This document shows, in pieces, positions 34,404 to 44,309 of a DNA stretch of 64,000 bases. The stretch comes from an uncultured Erythrobacter sp. GTDB taxonomy: Bacteria; Pseudomonadota; Alphaproteobacteria; Sphingomonadales; Sphingomonadaceae. Under the pieces are notes generated by a model. That model was not told where the DNA came from and searched no databases. It saw nothing but the letters and a program-made list of their open reading frames with translations. The DNA is taken from contig CANKYK010000001.1 of the NCBI GenBank assembly GCA_947488155.1, forward strand, positions 1,116,001 to 1,180,000, written 5' to 3'. Positions within the stretch are counted from its first letter, which is position 1. Every line of letters starts with the position of its first letter. Made by a program: the position numbers and the translations under genes.

Positions 34404-36782
34404 TTAGCCGCGCAGCTCCGCTCCATGCTTGGCCGCGGCTGCAACAATTTTGTCTGAAATCTCGGTCAGCTCTGCGTCCTTGAAGCTCTTCTCGCCCGGT
34501 TGCAAAGTCACCTCGATCGCGAGTGACTTCTGACCCTGTGGAACATTGCCACCGGTGAACAGGTCAAACACTCGCGCGCCCACGATGTTCGCCTTATCCG
34601 CGCCCTGAACCGCGCGCAGCAGATCGCCCGCCGCAAGCGTCTCTGGCACTAGAAACGCAAAATCGCGCGTCACCGATTGCAAGGCAGGCGGGGTAAAGCT
34701 TGGCCGTGCAAAACTGACCGGGCCTTTGCCCGCCTTCTTTGCCGGGATTGCATCGAGATGAATGCCCAAGGCGGCAACAGGAACGCCAATCTCGAAAGCC
34801 TTAAGAACGGTGGGGTGGACCATTCCAAAACTCGCGATGCGGTTCTTTGGTCCCAGACGCAAAGTCGCAGATTGGCCAGGGTGATAGATATCGCCCGCTT
34901 CGCCCATGACTTGCAATCTGTCGACCGGTGCACCGGCTGCTTTGAGCAAGGCCAAGCACTGAGCCTTGGCATCATAGACATCGAAACTCCTCGCCTTGCC
35001 ATGTTGCCATGAACGTGGCGCCGCATCGCCCGCCATAACAGCGACAAGCGCCGGATACTCCCCATCTGCAAGGTAACGCCGGCCGATCTCGAACAAGCGC
35101 ACGCTGGCAGACCCGCGATCAAAACTGCGTCGCACCGCCGACAAGAGGCCGGGCAAAAGCGAGGGGCGCATCACTTTCAAGTCTTCGCTGATCGGATTGT
35201 CGAGCGACCAATGCCCGCCTCCGACCACATTGGCCTCGTCCTCAGAGATAAACGACCATGTGATCGCTTCATTCAACCCGTTACCGGCTGCTGCACGGCG
35301 CAATTTGCGCTCGAGCTGCTGCGCCGGTGTGGCAGTTGGCCTTGCCACCCCATCCATGCGCGGCAAGGCCACACTTTCCACCTTGTCGAGGCCGTGGATA
35401 CGCACGACTTCTTCCACAAGATCGGCTGCGCCTTCGATATCATTGCGGCGCAAGGGACAGGTAACTTGCCAGTCTTCTGCCACAACGAACCCAAGGCTTT
35501 CGAGGATACGGCGCTGCTCATCATCAGGCACGTCGACGCCGCCAAGCCGGGAGGTGAGACCCGTATCGAATGTAACGACCAGAGGTTCGCTGGGCACCGC
35601 ACCTGCACGCACGCTCTCGCTTGCTTCGCCGCCCGCCAGCTCGACAATCAAGCCGGTAAGCAAATCTAGACCATCGTCCAGAAACTCCGGATCAACGCCG
35701 CGCTCAAAGCGGGTGCGCGCATCCGATGCCAGACCCAGCTTGCGTCCGGTCACACCGATGCGGGCCGGATCGAAATAGGCAATTTCGAGCAGCAAGTCAG
35801 TGGTGCCATCCGAAACGCCGGAATGCTCACCGCCCATAATTCCGGCAATGTCATGAACCTGCGCGTCATCGGCGATCACGACCATGCTTCCATCAAGCGT
35901 GTAGGTTTTCTCGTTGAGCGCCAACACTTGCTCACCCGCCTTCGCGCGGCGCGCCACAACCGCGCCAGAGAGCTTCGCCAGATCATAGGCGTGCGCCGGG
36001 CGGCCAAACGCCAGCATCAGGTAATTGGTGAGATCAACCAGCAGCGAGATCGGGCGCTGGCCCGCACTGATCAGCCGCTGTTGCAGCCAGTCTGGCGACG
36101 GGCCATTTTTCACGCCCTTGATCACCCGGCCATAGAATGCGGGGCACCCTTCTGGATCATCCGTGCGGATTTCCACCGGACAAGCGCCAGAGGCCTCAAA
36201 TTTCGGAAAGGCAATTGGCTTCAGCGTGCCAAGACCCGCCGCGGCGAGATCGCGCGCAATCCCGTAAACGCCCATGCAATCGGGGCGGTTGGGGGTGATC
36301 GCGACATCAATGATGGGTGAAGACCCCTGATAGGCAGCAAAGGCGTGGCCCACGCTCGCATCATCCGGCAATTCGATAATGCCGTCGTGCTCATCGCCCA
36401 GCTCCAGCTCGCGCACGGAGCACATCATGCCGTTGCTCTCCACGCCGCGGATCGCGCTCTTGCGGAGCTGCATGCCATTGGCTGGCACCACCGCACCGGG
36501 CAGGCCAAGCACGCCCTTCATTCCTGCGCGCGCATTGGGCGCACCGCAGACAACCTGCAGTGGATCGCCCTCGCCCGTGTCAACGCTCAGCACTTGCAGC
36601 TTGTCTGCATCGGGGTGCTTCTCAGCGGTCAGAACTTTGGCGACCTTGAAGCCAGCAAGCCTTTCAGCCGAGTCTTCAACGCCTTCAACCTCAAGCCCGA
36701 TCGCGTTCAGCGCGTCGGTGATCTCACCAAGCGTTGCATCGGTTTCGAGATGGTCTTTGAGCCATGTGACGGAGAACTTCAT
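34404..36782 (-). CDS. pheT: Phenylalanyl-tRNA synthetase, beta subunit
   Basis: The 792-residue subunit has the N-terminal tRNA-binding EMAP-like domain ([19 protein letters not shown]), the B3/B4 editing region ([20 protein letters not shown]), B5 and the C-terminal anticodon-binding domain ([20 protein letters not shown]). With PheS it forms the alpha2-beta2 enzyme. Its ATG overlaps the pheS stop by 4 nt. Confidence 0.95.
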   Translation of the reverse strand: MKFSVTWLKDHLETDATLGEITDALNAIGLEVEGVEDSAERLAGFKVAKVLTAEKHPDADKLQVLSVDTGEGDPLQVVCGAPNARAGMKGVLGLPGAVVPANGMQLRKSAIRGVESNGMMCSVRELELGDEHDGIIELPDDASVGHAFAAYQGSSPIIDVAITPNRPDCMGVYGIARDLAAAGLGTLKPIAFPKFEASGACPVEIRTDDPEGCPAFYGRVIKGVKNGPSPDWLQQRLISAGQRPISLLVDLTNYLMLAFGRPAHAYDLAKLSGAVVARRAKAGEQVLALNEKTYTLDGSMVVIADDAQVHDIAGIMGGEHSGVSDGTTDLLLEIAYFDPARIGVTGRKLGLASDARTRFERGVDPEFLDDGLDLLTGLIVELAGGEASESVRAGAVPSEPLVVTFDTGLTSRLGGVDVPDDEQRRILESLGFVVAEDWQVTCPLRRNDIEGAADLVEEVVRIHGLDKVESVALPRMDGVARPTATPAQQLERKLRRAAAGNGLNEAITWSFISEDEANVVGGGHWSLDNPISEDLKVMRPSLLPGLLSAVRRSFDRGSASVRLFEIGRRYLADGEYPALVAVMAGDAAPRSWQHGKARSFDVYDAKAQCLALLKAAGAPVDRLQVMGEAGDIYHPGQSATLRLGPKNRIASFGMVHPTVLKAFEIGVPVAALGIHLDAIPAKKAGKGPVSFARPSFTPPALQSVTRDFAFLVPETLAAGDLLRAVQGADKANIVGARVFDLFTGGNVPQGQKSLAIEVTLQPGEKSFKDAELTEISDKIVAAAAKHGAELRG

Positions 36783-37915
36783 GCGCGCGCTCCCACACCG
36801 GCGGACAGGGTCGGTTGATCAAAAGGCGAGAAGCCATAATGCGCAAGCCAGCGCGGATCGCCATCGAAGAAGGCGCGCAGATCGTTCATGCCGTATTTGA
36901 GCATGGCGATACGGTCGATCCCGAGGCCAAAGGCAAAGCCTTGATATTCGTCCGGATCGATCCCGGCAAACTCGAGCACACGGCGGTTCACCATCCCGCT
37001 ACCGCCCAGCTCCATCCAGTCATAGCCCTGCTCATCACCGTGGCCGCCAACGACACGGCGGTCGCCTTCGTTTGAGTAACCAACATCGACCTCGACGCTG
37101 GGCTCGGTGAAGGGGAAATAGGATGGGCGCAGGCGCAAGGTGATGTCCTCGCGCTCAAAGAACGCCTTGAAGAACGTCTCCAGCGTCCATTTGAGATGAC
37201 CGAGGTGAATGTCCTTGTCGATCACCAGGCCTTCGACCTGATGGAACATCGGCGTGTGGGTCGCGTCACTATCGCTGCGATAGACACGGCCCGGCGCGAT
37301 CAGGCGGATCGGCGCGCCTTGCTCTTTCATGCTGCGGATCTGCACCGGCGAGGTGTGCGTCCTCAGCAGCATTCTTTTCTGGCCTACCGCTTCGCTACTT
37401 GAGGCCGATTGGCCACCATCCGCCGCCTTATCAGGGAAGTAGAACGTATCGTGCATCGCGCGCGCAGGATGGCTCTCATCCATGTTGAGCGCGGTGAAGT
37501 TGTGCCAATCGTCTTCGATCTCTGGACCGGTTGCGACCGCGAAGCCGAGATCGGCAAATATCTCCGCCAGTTCGTCCATCACCTGGCTCACCGGGTGAAC
37601 CGAACCGCTCAGCATGTCCGGCGCAGGCAGAGTGAGGTCAAGCGTTTCGCTGGCCAACTGCGCTTCGAGCTCAGCGGCCTCCAGCGCTTGCCTTTTCGCC
37701 GCAATCGCATCGGCCACCTCGGCGCGGATCGCCTGGATCGCAGGCGCTGCTTCGCTGCGCTCTTCCGGGCTCATCTGGCCCAGCGTCTTGAGCGCCAGGC
37801 TCACCCAGCCCTTTTTTCCAAGCGCGCCCACGCGCTGTTCCTCCAGCGCATCGAGCGTATCAGCTCCAGAGATTGCCGCCAGCGCGGCGTCTTTTTGTGA
37901 TGTCAATTCAATCAT
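36779..37915 (-). CDS. pheS: Phenylalanyl-tRNA synthetase, alpha subunit
   Basis: The 378-residue catalytic subunit has class II motifs: motif 2 around [19 protein letters not shown] and motif 3 in [17 protein letters not shown]. Between DTFYF and LLRTHTSP, where most PheS proteins have only a few residues, there is an insertion of about 20 residues rich in Ser, Ala and Gly (near 165-185). The insert lies on a surface loop and should not harm activity. The stop overlaps pheT. Confidence 0.94.
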   Translation of the reverse strand: MIELTSQKDAALAAISGADTLDALEEQRVGALGKKGWVSLALKTLGQMSPEERSEAAPAIQAIRAEVADAIAAKRQALEAAELEAQLASETLDLTLPAPDMLSGSVHPVSQVMDELAEIFADLGFAVATGPEIEDDWHNFTALNMDESHPARAMHDTFYFPDKAADGGQSASSSEAVGQKRMLLRTHTSPVQIRSMKEQGAPIRLIAPGRVYRSDSDATHTPMFHQVEGLVIDKDIHLGHLKWTLETFFKAFFEREDITLRLRPSYFPFTEPSVEVDVGYSNEGDRRVVGGHGDEQGYDWMELGGSGMVNRRVLEFAGIDPDEYQGFAFGLGIDRIAMLKYGMNDLRAFFDGDPRWLAHYGFSPFDQPTLSAGVGARA

Positions 37916-38020
37916 GGTCTAGCCCAAAGGTTTGAGCCGGTCCGCTAGCGGGATTTCGCCGCCTTGGCAAAGCGCGAATTGCGCCTTGACGCGAAGATCA
38001 GCGCGCTACTGGCTAGGCGC

Positions 38021-39037
38021 TTATCGCAAAGGCTTGTCCAGCGTCTGCGCGGCGCTGCCCCAAACGCGTGCTCGGGCCTCCATGAAAGAGGCCAGAATGG
38101 GATGCTCAAGAGCCGCATAATCGCTCGGGTTCATCGTCATAAACTCGCGGAATTCGCGGGTGAACTGGGCTTGGTCGTGATAGTGATCGTCCATCGCCTC
38201 GGTCCACAGCCGCTTGTCATGCAGCATCCAGTCCGACAGGCTGCGCATGAAACGCTGGCGCCGGATCAAGAGCTTTGGAGCAAAGCCGAAATACCGCCGG
38301 CACACGCGCTCAAGTGTCCGCACACTGAACCCGCTGGCCTGAGCCAGATCATCAACCGTGTTGAGCGCCGGTTCGACCAGCGCCTTGTGAACGCGGGCAA
38401 TCTTGGGCTCATCGCGGTTGGGCCGCATCAGTGCACGCATGGTGTCTTCAATCGCGGCCAATTGCTGATCGTCGCTCACGCCTTCATCACACAAAGCGTC
38501 AGCAAGCCCTGCAAACTTCGCAAATGCAGGATGCGCCGCGCCATCACAGCCGACATTGGCAAGCTCCCGTGCATCGACATCGATGAACCTTGCCCATCCG
38601 AGCGGCAAGAGGCCAATGCCCCACATGCGCGATTCGCCCAGCTCAAACTCGCAGGGCAAGGAGCTTGGCCCGGTCGCCGTGAAGCGCGAGCCAGAAAGCT
38701 GCGATGTGCCAATGCTGGCATTCGGACGGCTGCCGCTGAAGAAGCGGATATTGGCCCATTCCGGCTGCAAGTGGTCTTTGACAGTTTTGCCGTCCTCAAC
38801 CTCCAGCACCAATTGGTAGAAGGTCGTGAAGCAGCCATCGAACTCTGGCGAAGGCGAGTAGAATTGGCTGCGAACGGTGAAGTCCGCATCCTTATTGCCT
38901 ACGCGTTTCGTCCTCTGCCCACCCATTCGCTCGGTTTGGCCGATGTGTCGCGTTTTTACAAGCGAAAGGGCGCCAGCCTCTTCGGCCAGCGCCCTATCCG
39001 TTTTGCGTTTCCTACATGGTGCCGCGCGGTTGCGCAT
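38021..39037 (-). CDS. AraC-family transcriptional regulator
   Basis: The 338-residue frame ends in an AraC/XylS helix-turn-helix pair (TVDDLAQASGFSVRTLERVC and FTREFREFMTMNPSDYAALE). The N-terminal part would be the sensory domain (RMWGIGLLPLGWARFIDVD). The start is uncertain: the first ATG is at 39037, and an internal ATG at 38926 (MGGQRTKRVG) may be the true one, giving 301 residues. The ligand and targets are unknown. A second regulator of similar build lies at 42231-43181. Confidence 0.82.
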   Translation of the reverse strand: MRNRAAPCRKRKTDRALAEEAGALSLVKTRHIGQTERMGGQRTKRVGNKDADFTVRSQFYSPSPEFDGCFTTFYQLVLEVEDGKTVKDHLQPEWANIRFFSGSRPNASIGTSQLSGSRFTATGPSSLPCEFELGESRMWGIGLLPLGWARFIDVDARELANVGCDGAAHPAFAKFAGLADALCDEGVSDDQQLAAIEDTMRALMRPNRDEPKIARVHKALVEPALNTVDDLAQASGFSVRTLERVCRRYFGFAPKLLIRRQRFMRSLSDWMLHDKRLWTEAMDDHYHDQAQFTREFREFMTMNPSDYAALEHPILASFMEARARVWGSAAQTLDKPLR

Positions 39038-39057
39038 CCCATGCTGATAGCGCAGGC

Positions 39058-39417
39058 TTAAGCTGGCAATGCCGCCTTCGCCTGAGTGATGATCGACTTG
39101 AACGCCGCTTCTTCGTTCATAGCGAGGTCCGCCATGACTTTGCGGTCAAGCTCAATACCCGCCAGCTTCACGCCGTGCATGAACTGAGAGTAGGTCAGGC
39201 CTTCAGCGCGGACAGCCGCGTTGATGCGCTGGATCCAGATCGCGCGGAAGCTGCGCTTCTTCGCCTTACGGTCGCGGTAAGCGTATTGACCGGCCTTCTC
39301 GACCGCCTGGCGCGCAACGCGAATGGTGTTCTTGCGGCGACCGCGATAGCCCTTGGCTTGTTCGAGTAGACGCTTGTGCTTTTGGCGTGTGGTGACGCCG
39401 CGTTTAATGCGAGGCAT
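39058..39417 (-). CDS. rplT: 50S ribosomal protein L20
   Basis: L20 (119 residues) has the classic N-terminus [18 protein letters not shown] and [21 protein letters not shown]20 is needed for early 50S assembly and often controls its own operon by binding the leader mRNA. It follows rpmI on the minus strand. The frame is open beyond the true start at 39417. Confidence 0.97.
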   Translation of the reverse strand: MPRIKRGVTTRQKHKRLLEQAKGYRGRRKNTIRVARQAVEKAGQYAYRDRKAKKRSFRAIWIQRINAAVRAEGLTYSQFMHGVKLAGIELDRKVMADLAMNEEAAFKSIITQAKAALPA

Positions 39418-39535
39418 ATGTAGTATCCTTTGTAGAGTTCTGCGCCAGCCCGCTCCCTCCACCCTTCCACCCGGATGATCACCCGGTAGGTTCCGGGCGG
39501 AAGGGTGGAGGGAGTGGGCGGTCTAGCCCATCAAA

Positions 39536-39739
39536 TCAATCGAGCCCGTAAGGCGCCCATTTCTTGATCGTCCGCGCATCCGGGTCTGAAGCGACCGAGG
39601 TGCCACGGTTTTGGCGGATATACTTCGCATTGTGGCTCATCAGACGGTGACGCTTACCAGCGACGCCGTGCTTGACCTTGCCAGTTGCGGTGATTTTGAA
39701 GCGTTTCTTCACACCGCTTTTGGTCTTCAGCTTGGGCAT
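39536..39739 (-). CDS. rpmI: 50S ribosomal protein L35
   Basis: L35 (67 residues) has the family N-terminus [15 protein letters not shown] and the basic middle [18 protein letters not shown] good ribosome binding site (AAGGAGAACGAA) precedes the ATG at 39739. The usual partner infC is not upstream; instead the region ahead holds a structured repeat, with the rpmI-rplT promoter probably between 39740 and 39870. Confidence 0.97.
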   Translation of the reverse strand: MPKLKTKSGVKKRFKITATGKVKHGVAGKRHRLMSHNAKYIRQNRGTSVASDPDARTIKKWAPYGLD

Positions 39740-39870
39740 TTCGTTCTCCTTGATCAGAGACACGTTCTAATCGGCCCTGGCAGCCCTGATGAGCCAGGCC
39801 AATCGCTTGATTCGTGTCGTTGAAGTGCGCGCGTCTATGGCCAGCCGCCCAATTTGGCAAGCGTTTTTGC

Positions 39871-40171
39871 GGGATGGGAGGGGAGTGTTTGTGTTTCCGC
39901 ACACCATCCGGTGTGCGATGTCCTCGCGGCTTGCGGGCAAGCCCGCGCCGCTCCGGGCGGGCGTGCGCCCTTGCGAGACCTGCGGTCTCGATCCATTCCC
40001 GGCCAGCGATCTTGCGCCAAGCGTCTTGGAGCTTGGCATTTGGCTTGTCGCGGAGCACGGCGCGCAGCGCCGCAAGGCCCTCGTGGCCGCCCGCAGGGCC
40101 GACAGACCCGAGGACATCGCAGCACGGATGTGCTGCGGAACCACAAACAACTCCCCTTCCCACTCCACTCC
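39871..40171 (+). repeat. Structured intergenic repeat, copy 1
   Basis: This roughly 300-bp element is bounded by imperfect inverted repeats of about 55-60 bp (39871-39927 against the complement of 40110-40170). Each end carries its own hairpin: GCACACC-ATCC-GGTGTGC at 39899-39916 and GCAGCAC-GGAT-GTGCTGC at 40119-40136. An internal hairpin CGAGACC-TGC-GGTCTCG (39974-39990) precedes a conserved block CCATTCCCGGCCAGCG. The same design is found at 49461-49713 with different stem sequences. Long reading frames cross the region in several frames on both strands; they come from the high GC content and repeat structure and I do not call them genes. Confidence 0.75.
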
Positions 40172-40493
40172 ATTCATCGCTGCTGGAGCACGCTTGGAAC
40201 GGCTGGAACACATTACAAGGCCAAAAAGCCAATCGATCACAGACGCACCGATTGATCGATTTAGTCGATTAAAGTCTTGAGGTAAGCACATGACCCACCT
40301 CTAGCGACCGCGTTCCAAGTAGGAAAATTGGGCATGATAGAAAGTAATTCGCTCTTCGCTCCAATCGCACGCAACAGCGTAAAGTTCACTAGTCTCGACC
40401 GAACGAGGAGAAATCACAGCTCCTTTATCTTAGCAGATCTCAGCAGTCCCAATTCTCGAGACATACGCGAGGTTGAAATGCACTCTACAACTA
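40172..40493. other. Non-coding gap, nothing recognised
   Basis: This 322-bp stretch lies between the repeat element and the stop codon of the membrane protein gene at 40494-41069. It is clearly richer in A and T than the repeat. I see no open frame of note, no strong hairpin with a T tract and no RNA gene. Confidence 0.5.
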
Positions 40494-41069
40494 TCAAATA
40501 GTCCCATCCATCAATAGCCAATTTTGTCCTGATGCCGAGTGAGCAATTGGCCAAAAGTGTATTATGTCGTTGTCGTCTTTAAAGCCCGTCAAGCAAACTG
40601 GCCGGGTATCCAAAAAACAGATTTCACGATCACGAACAAAGTATGTGGTTCGATCAGTTTCATAATGCTCTCTAAACAAGCCAGAGAACGTAATCTGATT
40701 GCTAGAATCTCTTGTCCATCCGCCGACCAATTCCGAAGAATCCGAGTCGCGGAAATCCACTTGTCCTTTCGACGCGAGCTTTTCTATTTCGGCCTTCGAC
40801 AACCTATTTACCAAGCGCAGAGGCTCTTCAGAACGATCTGCATTGGTGCTATAACTTTCTTTCCAAATATCTGGTGGCAAAAGAGCGATAGTAACCCCAT
40901 AGCGAGCGGATAACGGAATGCTAGACCATCCAGCGCCCGAGAAGTATCGCCAGGCGCTCGCAGCGAGCGCAAGCCAAGCTATGAAAGCCACAAGAAGCGC
41001 CAACCGCAAAAGAATATAGATTGGTGACGTCCGTTTGCTCGAGCAATTTCGGTCTTCATGACCCAACAT
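40494..41069 (-). CDS. Membrane-anchored protein of unknown function
   Basis: The 191-residue protein has one N-terminal membrane helix (LLRLALLVAFIAWLALAASAW) and an outside domain of about 140 residues. The codon use is visibly richer in A and T than that of the neighbours, which suggests a recent arrival. I do not recognise the domain. It stands alone between the repeat and the phosphatase gene, with its own gaps on both sides. Confidence 0.6.
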   Translation of the reverse strand: MLGHEDRNCSSKRTSPIYILLRLALLVAFIAWLALAASAWRYFSGAGWSSIPLSARYGVTIALLPPDIWKESYSTNADRSEEPLRLVNRLSKAEIEKLASKGQVDFRDSDSSELVGGWTRDSSNQITFSGLFREHYETDRTTYFVRDREICFLDTRPVCLTGFKDDNDIIHFWPIAHSASGQNWLLMDGTI

Positions 41070-41214
41070 GTGTCACTTGCCCCTCTCCCAGTTCCAGCAA
41101 ATGATCGCGCTTGAAAGATGCATCACTTTGTTTCCGTAGCTATAGCGACAGAGCGTCAGCCGAAAGTACTACAAACACAAGCTCAACATGACAGTTGCTG
41201 CAACGGGCAGCCCC

Positions 41215-41982
41215 CTACCCCATCGCCTCCAGCGCTTCTTCCAGCCGCGCGGGCTCGCCCAGCGCTAACACCGTGCCATCGGAATTCGCGTCCAGCGGGT
41301 TGCCTTGCCAGTCGCTCATCATGCCGCCAGCGCCCTCTACGATTGGCACCAGCGCGGCGTAGTCATAGAGTTTCAGCCCGGCCTCGCACACGGCGTCCAA
41401 ATGGCCGCTCGCCAGCAAGCCGTAATTGTAGCAATCCCCGCCCCACACCACGATTTGTGAGGTTTGTGCGGCCAGCGACATGAACGCACCGCCTTGATCG
41501 TCGGTGAAATATTGCGGGCCGGAGGAGGCGATGGTTGCCTCTGACAATTCTTTGCAAGCCCGCGTGCGCACCGGCAGGCCGTTGAAGGTCGTGCCCTCGC
41601 CGATTCGCCCGACCCAGCGTTCTGCGGCGATAGGCTGATCGATCACGCCGAGCACTGGCCAGCCATCCTGCAGCAAAGCGATCAGCGTGCCAAAGATGGG
41701 GCGGCCCGCCATAAAGCTGATCGTGCCATCGATTGGGTCGAGCACCCATTGCCTGCCAGCACCCTCATTATGGGTGCCGTATTCCTCCCCGATGATCCCG
41801 TCATCGGGACATTCCACCTCGATAATCGCGCGCATCGCGGCCTCTGCTGCGCGGTCGGCCTCTGTCACGGGCGAGGCATCGGCCTTGCGCTCCTGCGACC
41901 AGTCCCCGCGAAACAGGGGGCGGATGGCATTGCCAGCCGCATCGGCCAGGCGCTGAGCGATTGCTACGTCTTTGTTCGTCAT
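41215..41982 (-). CDS. hisN: Inositol monophosphatase-family phosphatase, probably histidinol-phosphatase
   Basis: The 255-residue enzyme has the metal-binding motifs of the IMPase family: GEEYGTH, DPIDGTISFMAGRP and, in place of the usual WDxAA, LYDYAALVPIVEGAGG. The tyrosine in that last motif and the GEEYG segment are typical of the HisN branch, which removes phosphate from histidinol phosphate in many alphaproteobacteria and actinobacteria. A role as inositol or other sugar phosphatase cannot be ruled out. Confidence 0.8.
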   Translation of the reverse strand: MTNKDVAIAQRLADAAGNAIRPLFRGDWSQERKADASPVTEADRAAEAAMRAIIEVECPDDGIIGEEYGTHNEGAGRQWVLDPIDGTISFMAGRPIFGTLIALLQDGWPVLGVIDQPIAAERWVGRIGEGTTFNGLPVRTRACKELSEATIASSGPQYFTDDQGGAFMSLAAQTSQIVVWGGDCYNYGLLASGHLDAVCEAGLKLYDYAALVPIVEGAGGMMSDWQGNPLDANSDGTVLALGEPARLEEALEAMG

Positions 41983-42230
41983 AATCCGCGCGCAGTCTCA
42001 TCACCGGCGCGGCAATGCAAGGGGCCTGTTGGCACTGGCCCGGCCGATTTCCGTATAGGAATGTTGCAATTGACAGGGGCGCCGGGCGGTGCCTTATGGT
42101 TAAAGACAACTGGCTGTCCTGATGAGGATAGACCAGAGGGTGGGTTATAGGCTGCATAAGTGGTGCGGGTTGCACAAGGTTCAAACCGCAGCCCATTTGG
42201 GCAGTCGCAAGTCTTTTAAACGGGTCGGAC

Positions 42231-43181
42231 ATGGGCAAACAGGCAGGCGCAGATGCGCCAGTACAATTTGCGCCCCGCTCTGGGGTCAATCGCAGCGGAA
42301 TGCCGCTCGCCGCCAGCCGTGCCCCCGCCAAAGATCTGGACCCCTGGATTGGGCGGCTGGTCGCCTCAAAACTGGTGGCAGACGAAGCCACCCATATCGC
42401 CTGCGGCATTTGCAATGATGTGGCCTTTGCTCGCATCGTGATGGGCGGCACATGGGACGCACAAACCGCTGATGGGTCGATGGAGTTTCGCGATGAGGCC
42501 ATCCTGTTTGGCCCGCAATCGCGCCATATGCCGGTGGGGTGCAGCGGCCATGTGATTGCCATCGGCATTGGCTTTCGCCCCGGGGCGATCCCCTGCCTGC
42601 TCGGGCGCGAATTGGCGCCGCTGGTCGACCGGATTGAGCGCTCCGATCCCTTTGGTCTGATCACGAATAGCGCCGCGCAGGACTATCCGCTCGATGCCGA
42701 GCCAGAGCAATGGCTGCAGACGGTCGAGGAGGCGATGCGCGCCTTTATCGCGCGGGTCCAGCCGGAGAAGCCCGATCCTCTGGCCGCCGCGTTCGAACAT
42801 GCGAGCTTTGCCGATCCGACGATTACGCCGGGTGATTTCGCCGCGCAGCATGGCATGTCCTCGCGCAAGCTGGAGCGGCTGGTGCGGCGCGATTTCGGCA
42901 TAACGGCGAGCACGGTTCTGCGCCGGGCCAAAGCGCTTGATCTGGCGGCCCAGCTGTGCGGGGTGGCGGATGAAGAGGAAGAAAGCGAGCTGCTGCTGCG
43001 CTATTTCGACCAATCGCATTTGATCCGCGATTTTAAGGCGTTTTTCGGGACCACCCCGGCCGCTTTCCGCTCTGAGCCGCGCTTGTTCCTTCGGATCAAT
43101 GTGGAGACGCGCCAAGCCCGGCGCCTTGCCGAGCTCGACCGGATTAAGCCTGGGGCAGAGCCGCCGTGGCGCGGTGAGTGA
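42231..43181 (+). CDS. AraC-family transcriptional regulator
   Basis: The 316-residue protein has a sensory N-terminal part (GHVIAIGIGFRPGAIPCLLG) and a C-terminal AraC helix-turn-helix region (ITPGDFAAQHGMSSRKLERL and YFDQSHLIRDFKAFFGTTPA). It is convergent with prs (17 bp between stops). The start at 42231 follows CGGGTCGGAC, with no clear ribosome binding site. Together with the gene at 38021-39037 it is one of two regulators of this build within 5 kb. Confidence 0.83.
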   Translation: MGKQAGADAPVQFAPRSGVNRSGMPLAASRAPAKDLDPWIGRLVASKLVADEATHIACGICNDVAFARIVMGGTWDAQTADGSMEFRDEAILFGPQSRHMPVGCSGHVIAIGIGFRPGAIPCLLGRELAPLVDRIERSDPFGLITNSAAQDYPLDAEPEQWLQTVEEAMRAFIARVQPEKPDPLAAAFEHASFADPTITPGDFAAQHGMSSRKLERLVRRDFGITASTVLRRAKALDLAAQLCGVADEEEESELLLRYFDQSHLIRDFKAFFGTTPAAFRSEPRLFLRINVETRQARRLAELDRIKPGAEPPWRGE

Positions 43182-43198
43182 GGACGGCGCGGCCCGCC

Positions 43199-44134
43199 TT
43201 AATCGAACAAACTGCTCACGCTGCTTTCATCCGCGATCCGGCGGATGGCTTCGCCGACCAGCGGCGCCATAGTCAACACCCGGATCCGGTCAGAGGCCGC
43301 GCAGGCTTCGGTCGGCAGGATCGAATCGGTGATCACCAGCTCTTTCAGCTTTGACCCGTCGATCCGCGCCACCGCGCCGCCCGACAGGACGCCGTGGGTG
43401 ATATAGGCCGCGACCGATTTCGCCCCGCCCGCCAGCAAAGCCTCCGCCGCATTGCAGAGCGTGCCGCCGGAATCGACGATGTCATCGATCATGATGCAAT
43501 GGCGGCCAGAGACATCGCCGATGATGTTCATGACCTCCGATTCTCCAGGGCGGTCGCGGCGTTTATCGACGATGGCGAGCGGCGCATTGTCGAGCCGTTT
43601 GGCGAGCGCGCGGGCGCGCACCACGCCGCCAACATCGGGGGAAACAACCATCAAATCCTGATCGCCGTAGCGCGCTTGAATATCGGCCGCCATGACCGGT
43701 GCGGCATAGAGGTTATCGGTCGGGATATCGAAGAAGCCCTGAATCTGCCCGGCGTGCAAATCCACCGCCAGCACGCGGTCAGCGCCCGCCTCTGTGATAA
43801 GGTTCGCCACCAGCTTGGCCGAGATCGGCGTGCGCGGGCCGGGTTTACGGTCCTGCCGAGCATAGCCGAAGTAAGGCACAACTGCGGTAATCCGTTTGGC
43901 CGAGGCGCGTTTCAGCGCGTCGATACAGATCAGCAGCTCCATCAGATTGTCATTCGCTGGAAAGCCGGTCGACTGGACAACGAACACATCCTCGCCGCGC
44001 ACGTTCTCGTGGATCTCGACGAAGATTTCTTCATCGGCAAACCGGCGCACGCTGGCATCGGTCAAAGGGATTTCGAGATAGGCGGCGATCGCCCGGGCGA
44101 GCGGCAGGTTTGAATTGCCGGACATGATTTTCAT
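43199..44134 (-). CDS. prs: Ribose-phosphate pyrophosphokinase
   Basis: Prs (311 residues) makes PRPP from ribose 5-phosphate and ATP for purine, pyrimidine, histidine and NAD synthesis. The PRPP-binding motif is [18 protein letters not shown]; the flexible loop ([19 protein letters not shown], residues 95-113) and the catalytic region [10 protein letters not shown] are intact. The length is normal. Confidence 0.95.
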   Translation of the reverse strand: MKIMSGNSNLPLARAIAAYLEIPLTDASVRRFADEEIFVEIHENVRGEDVFVVQSTGFPANDNLMELLICIDALKRASAKRITAVVPYFGYARQDRKPGPRTPISAKLVANLITEAGADRVLAVDLHAGQIQGFFDIPTDNLYAAPVMAADIQARYGDQDLMVVSPDVGGVVRARALAKRLDNAPLAIVDKRRDRPGESEVMNIIGDVSGRHCIMIDDIVDSGGTLCNAAEALLAGGAKSVAAYITHGVLSGGAVARIDGSKLKELVITDSILPTEACAASDRIRVLTMAPLVGEAIRRIADESSVSSLFD

Positions 44135-44230
44135 GGATGCGTATCCCCGAGTGCAGTTGATGGCGGTTCACCTAGCCCAGACTCATAGGGACGCAACAGA
44201 GGCCGCCGCCCATTTGTCCGCAATTGGATT

Positions 44231-44286
44231 TGGCAGGCGGAGATTCTGAGCGTCTCGTGCCTGCCAAGTTACGGGCCAAGTTACAG
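44231..44286. repeat. Hairpin plus 12-bp tandem repeat between prs and LytTR gene
   Basis: The 175-bp gap holds an 8-bp inverted repeat, TGGCAGGC (44231-44238) and GCCTGCCA (44258-44265), with an inner GAGA/TCTC pairing, and immediately after it a 12-bp unit repeated twice in tandem (GCCAAGTTACGG 44263-44274 and GCCAAGTTACAG 44275-44286). The hairpin lies just downstream of the LytTR gene stop and upstream of prs, so it may end the former transcript; there is no T tract. Confidence 0.5.
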
Positions 44287-44309
44287 GCCTGGACGCTGGA
44301 GCTCTCTGT

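Noticed and set aside
37964..39061. A 365-residue frame antisense to the AraC gene
   Set aside because: The opposite strand codes for a complete AraC domain; the product of this frame has no domain I recognise.
39654..40291. Several long open frames on both strands across the same 500 bp
   Set aside because: They overlap each other in most frames, have no recognisable domain, and coincide with a GC-rich repeat with foldback structure. The frames are a by-product of composition.
43394..44113. A 239-residue frame antisense to prs
   Set aside because: Prs is complete with all motifs on the other strand.
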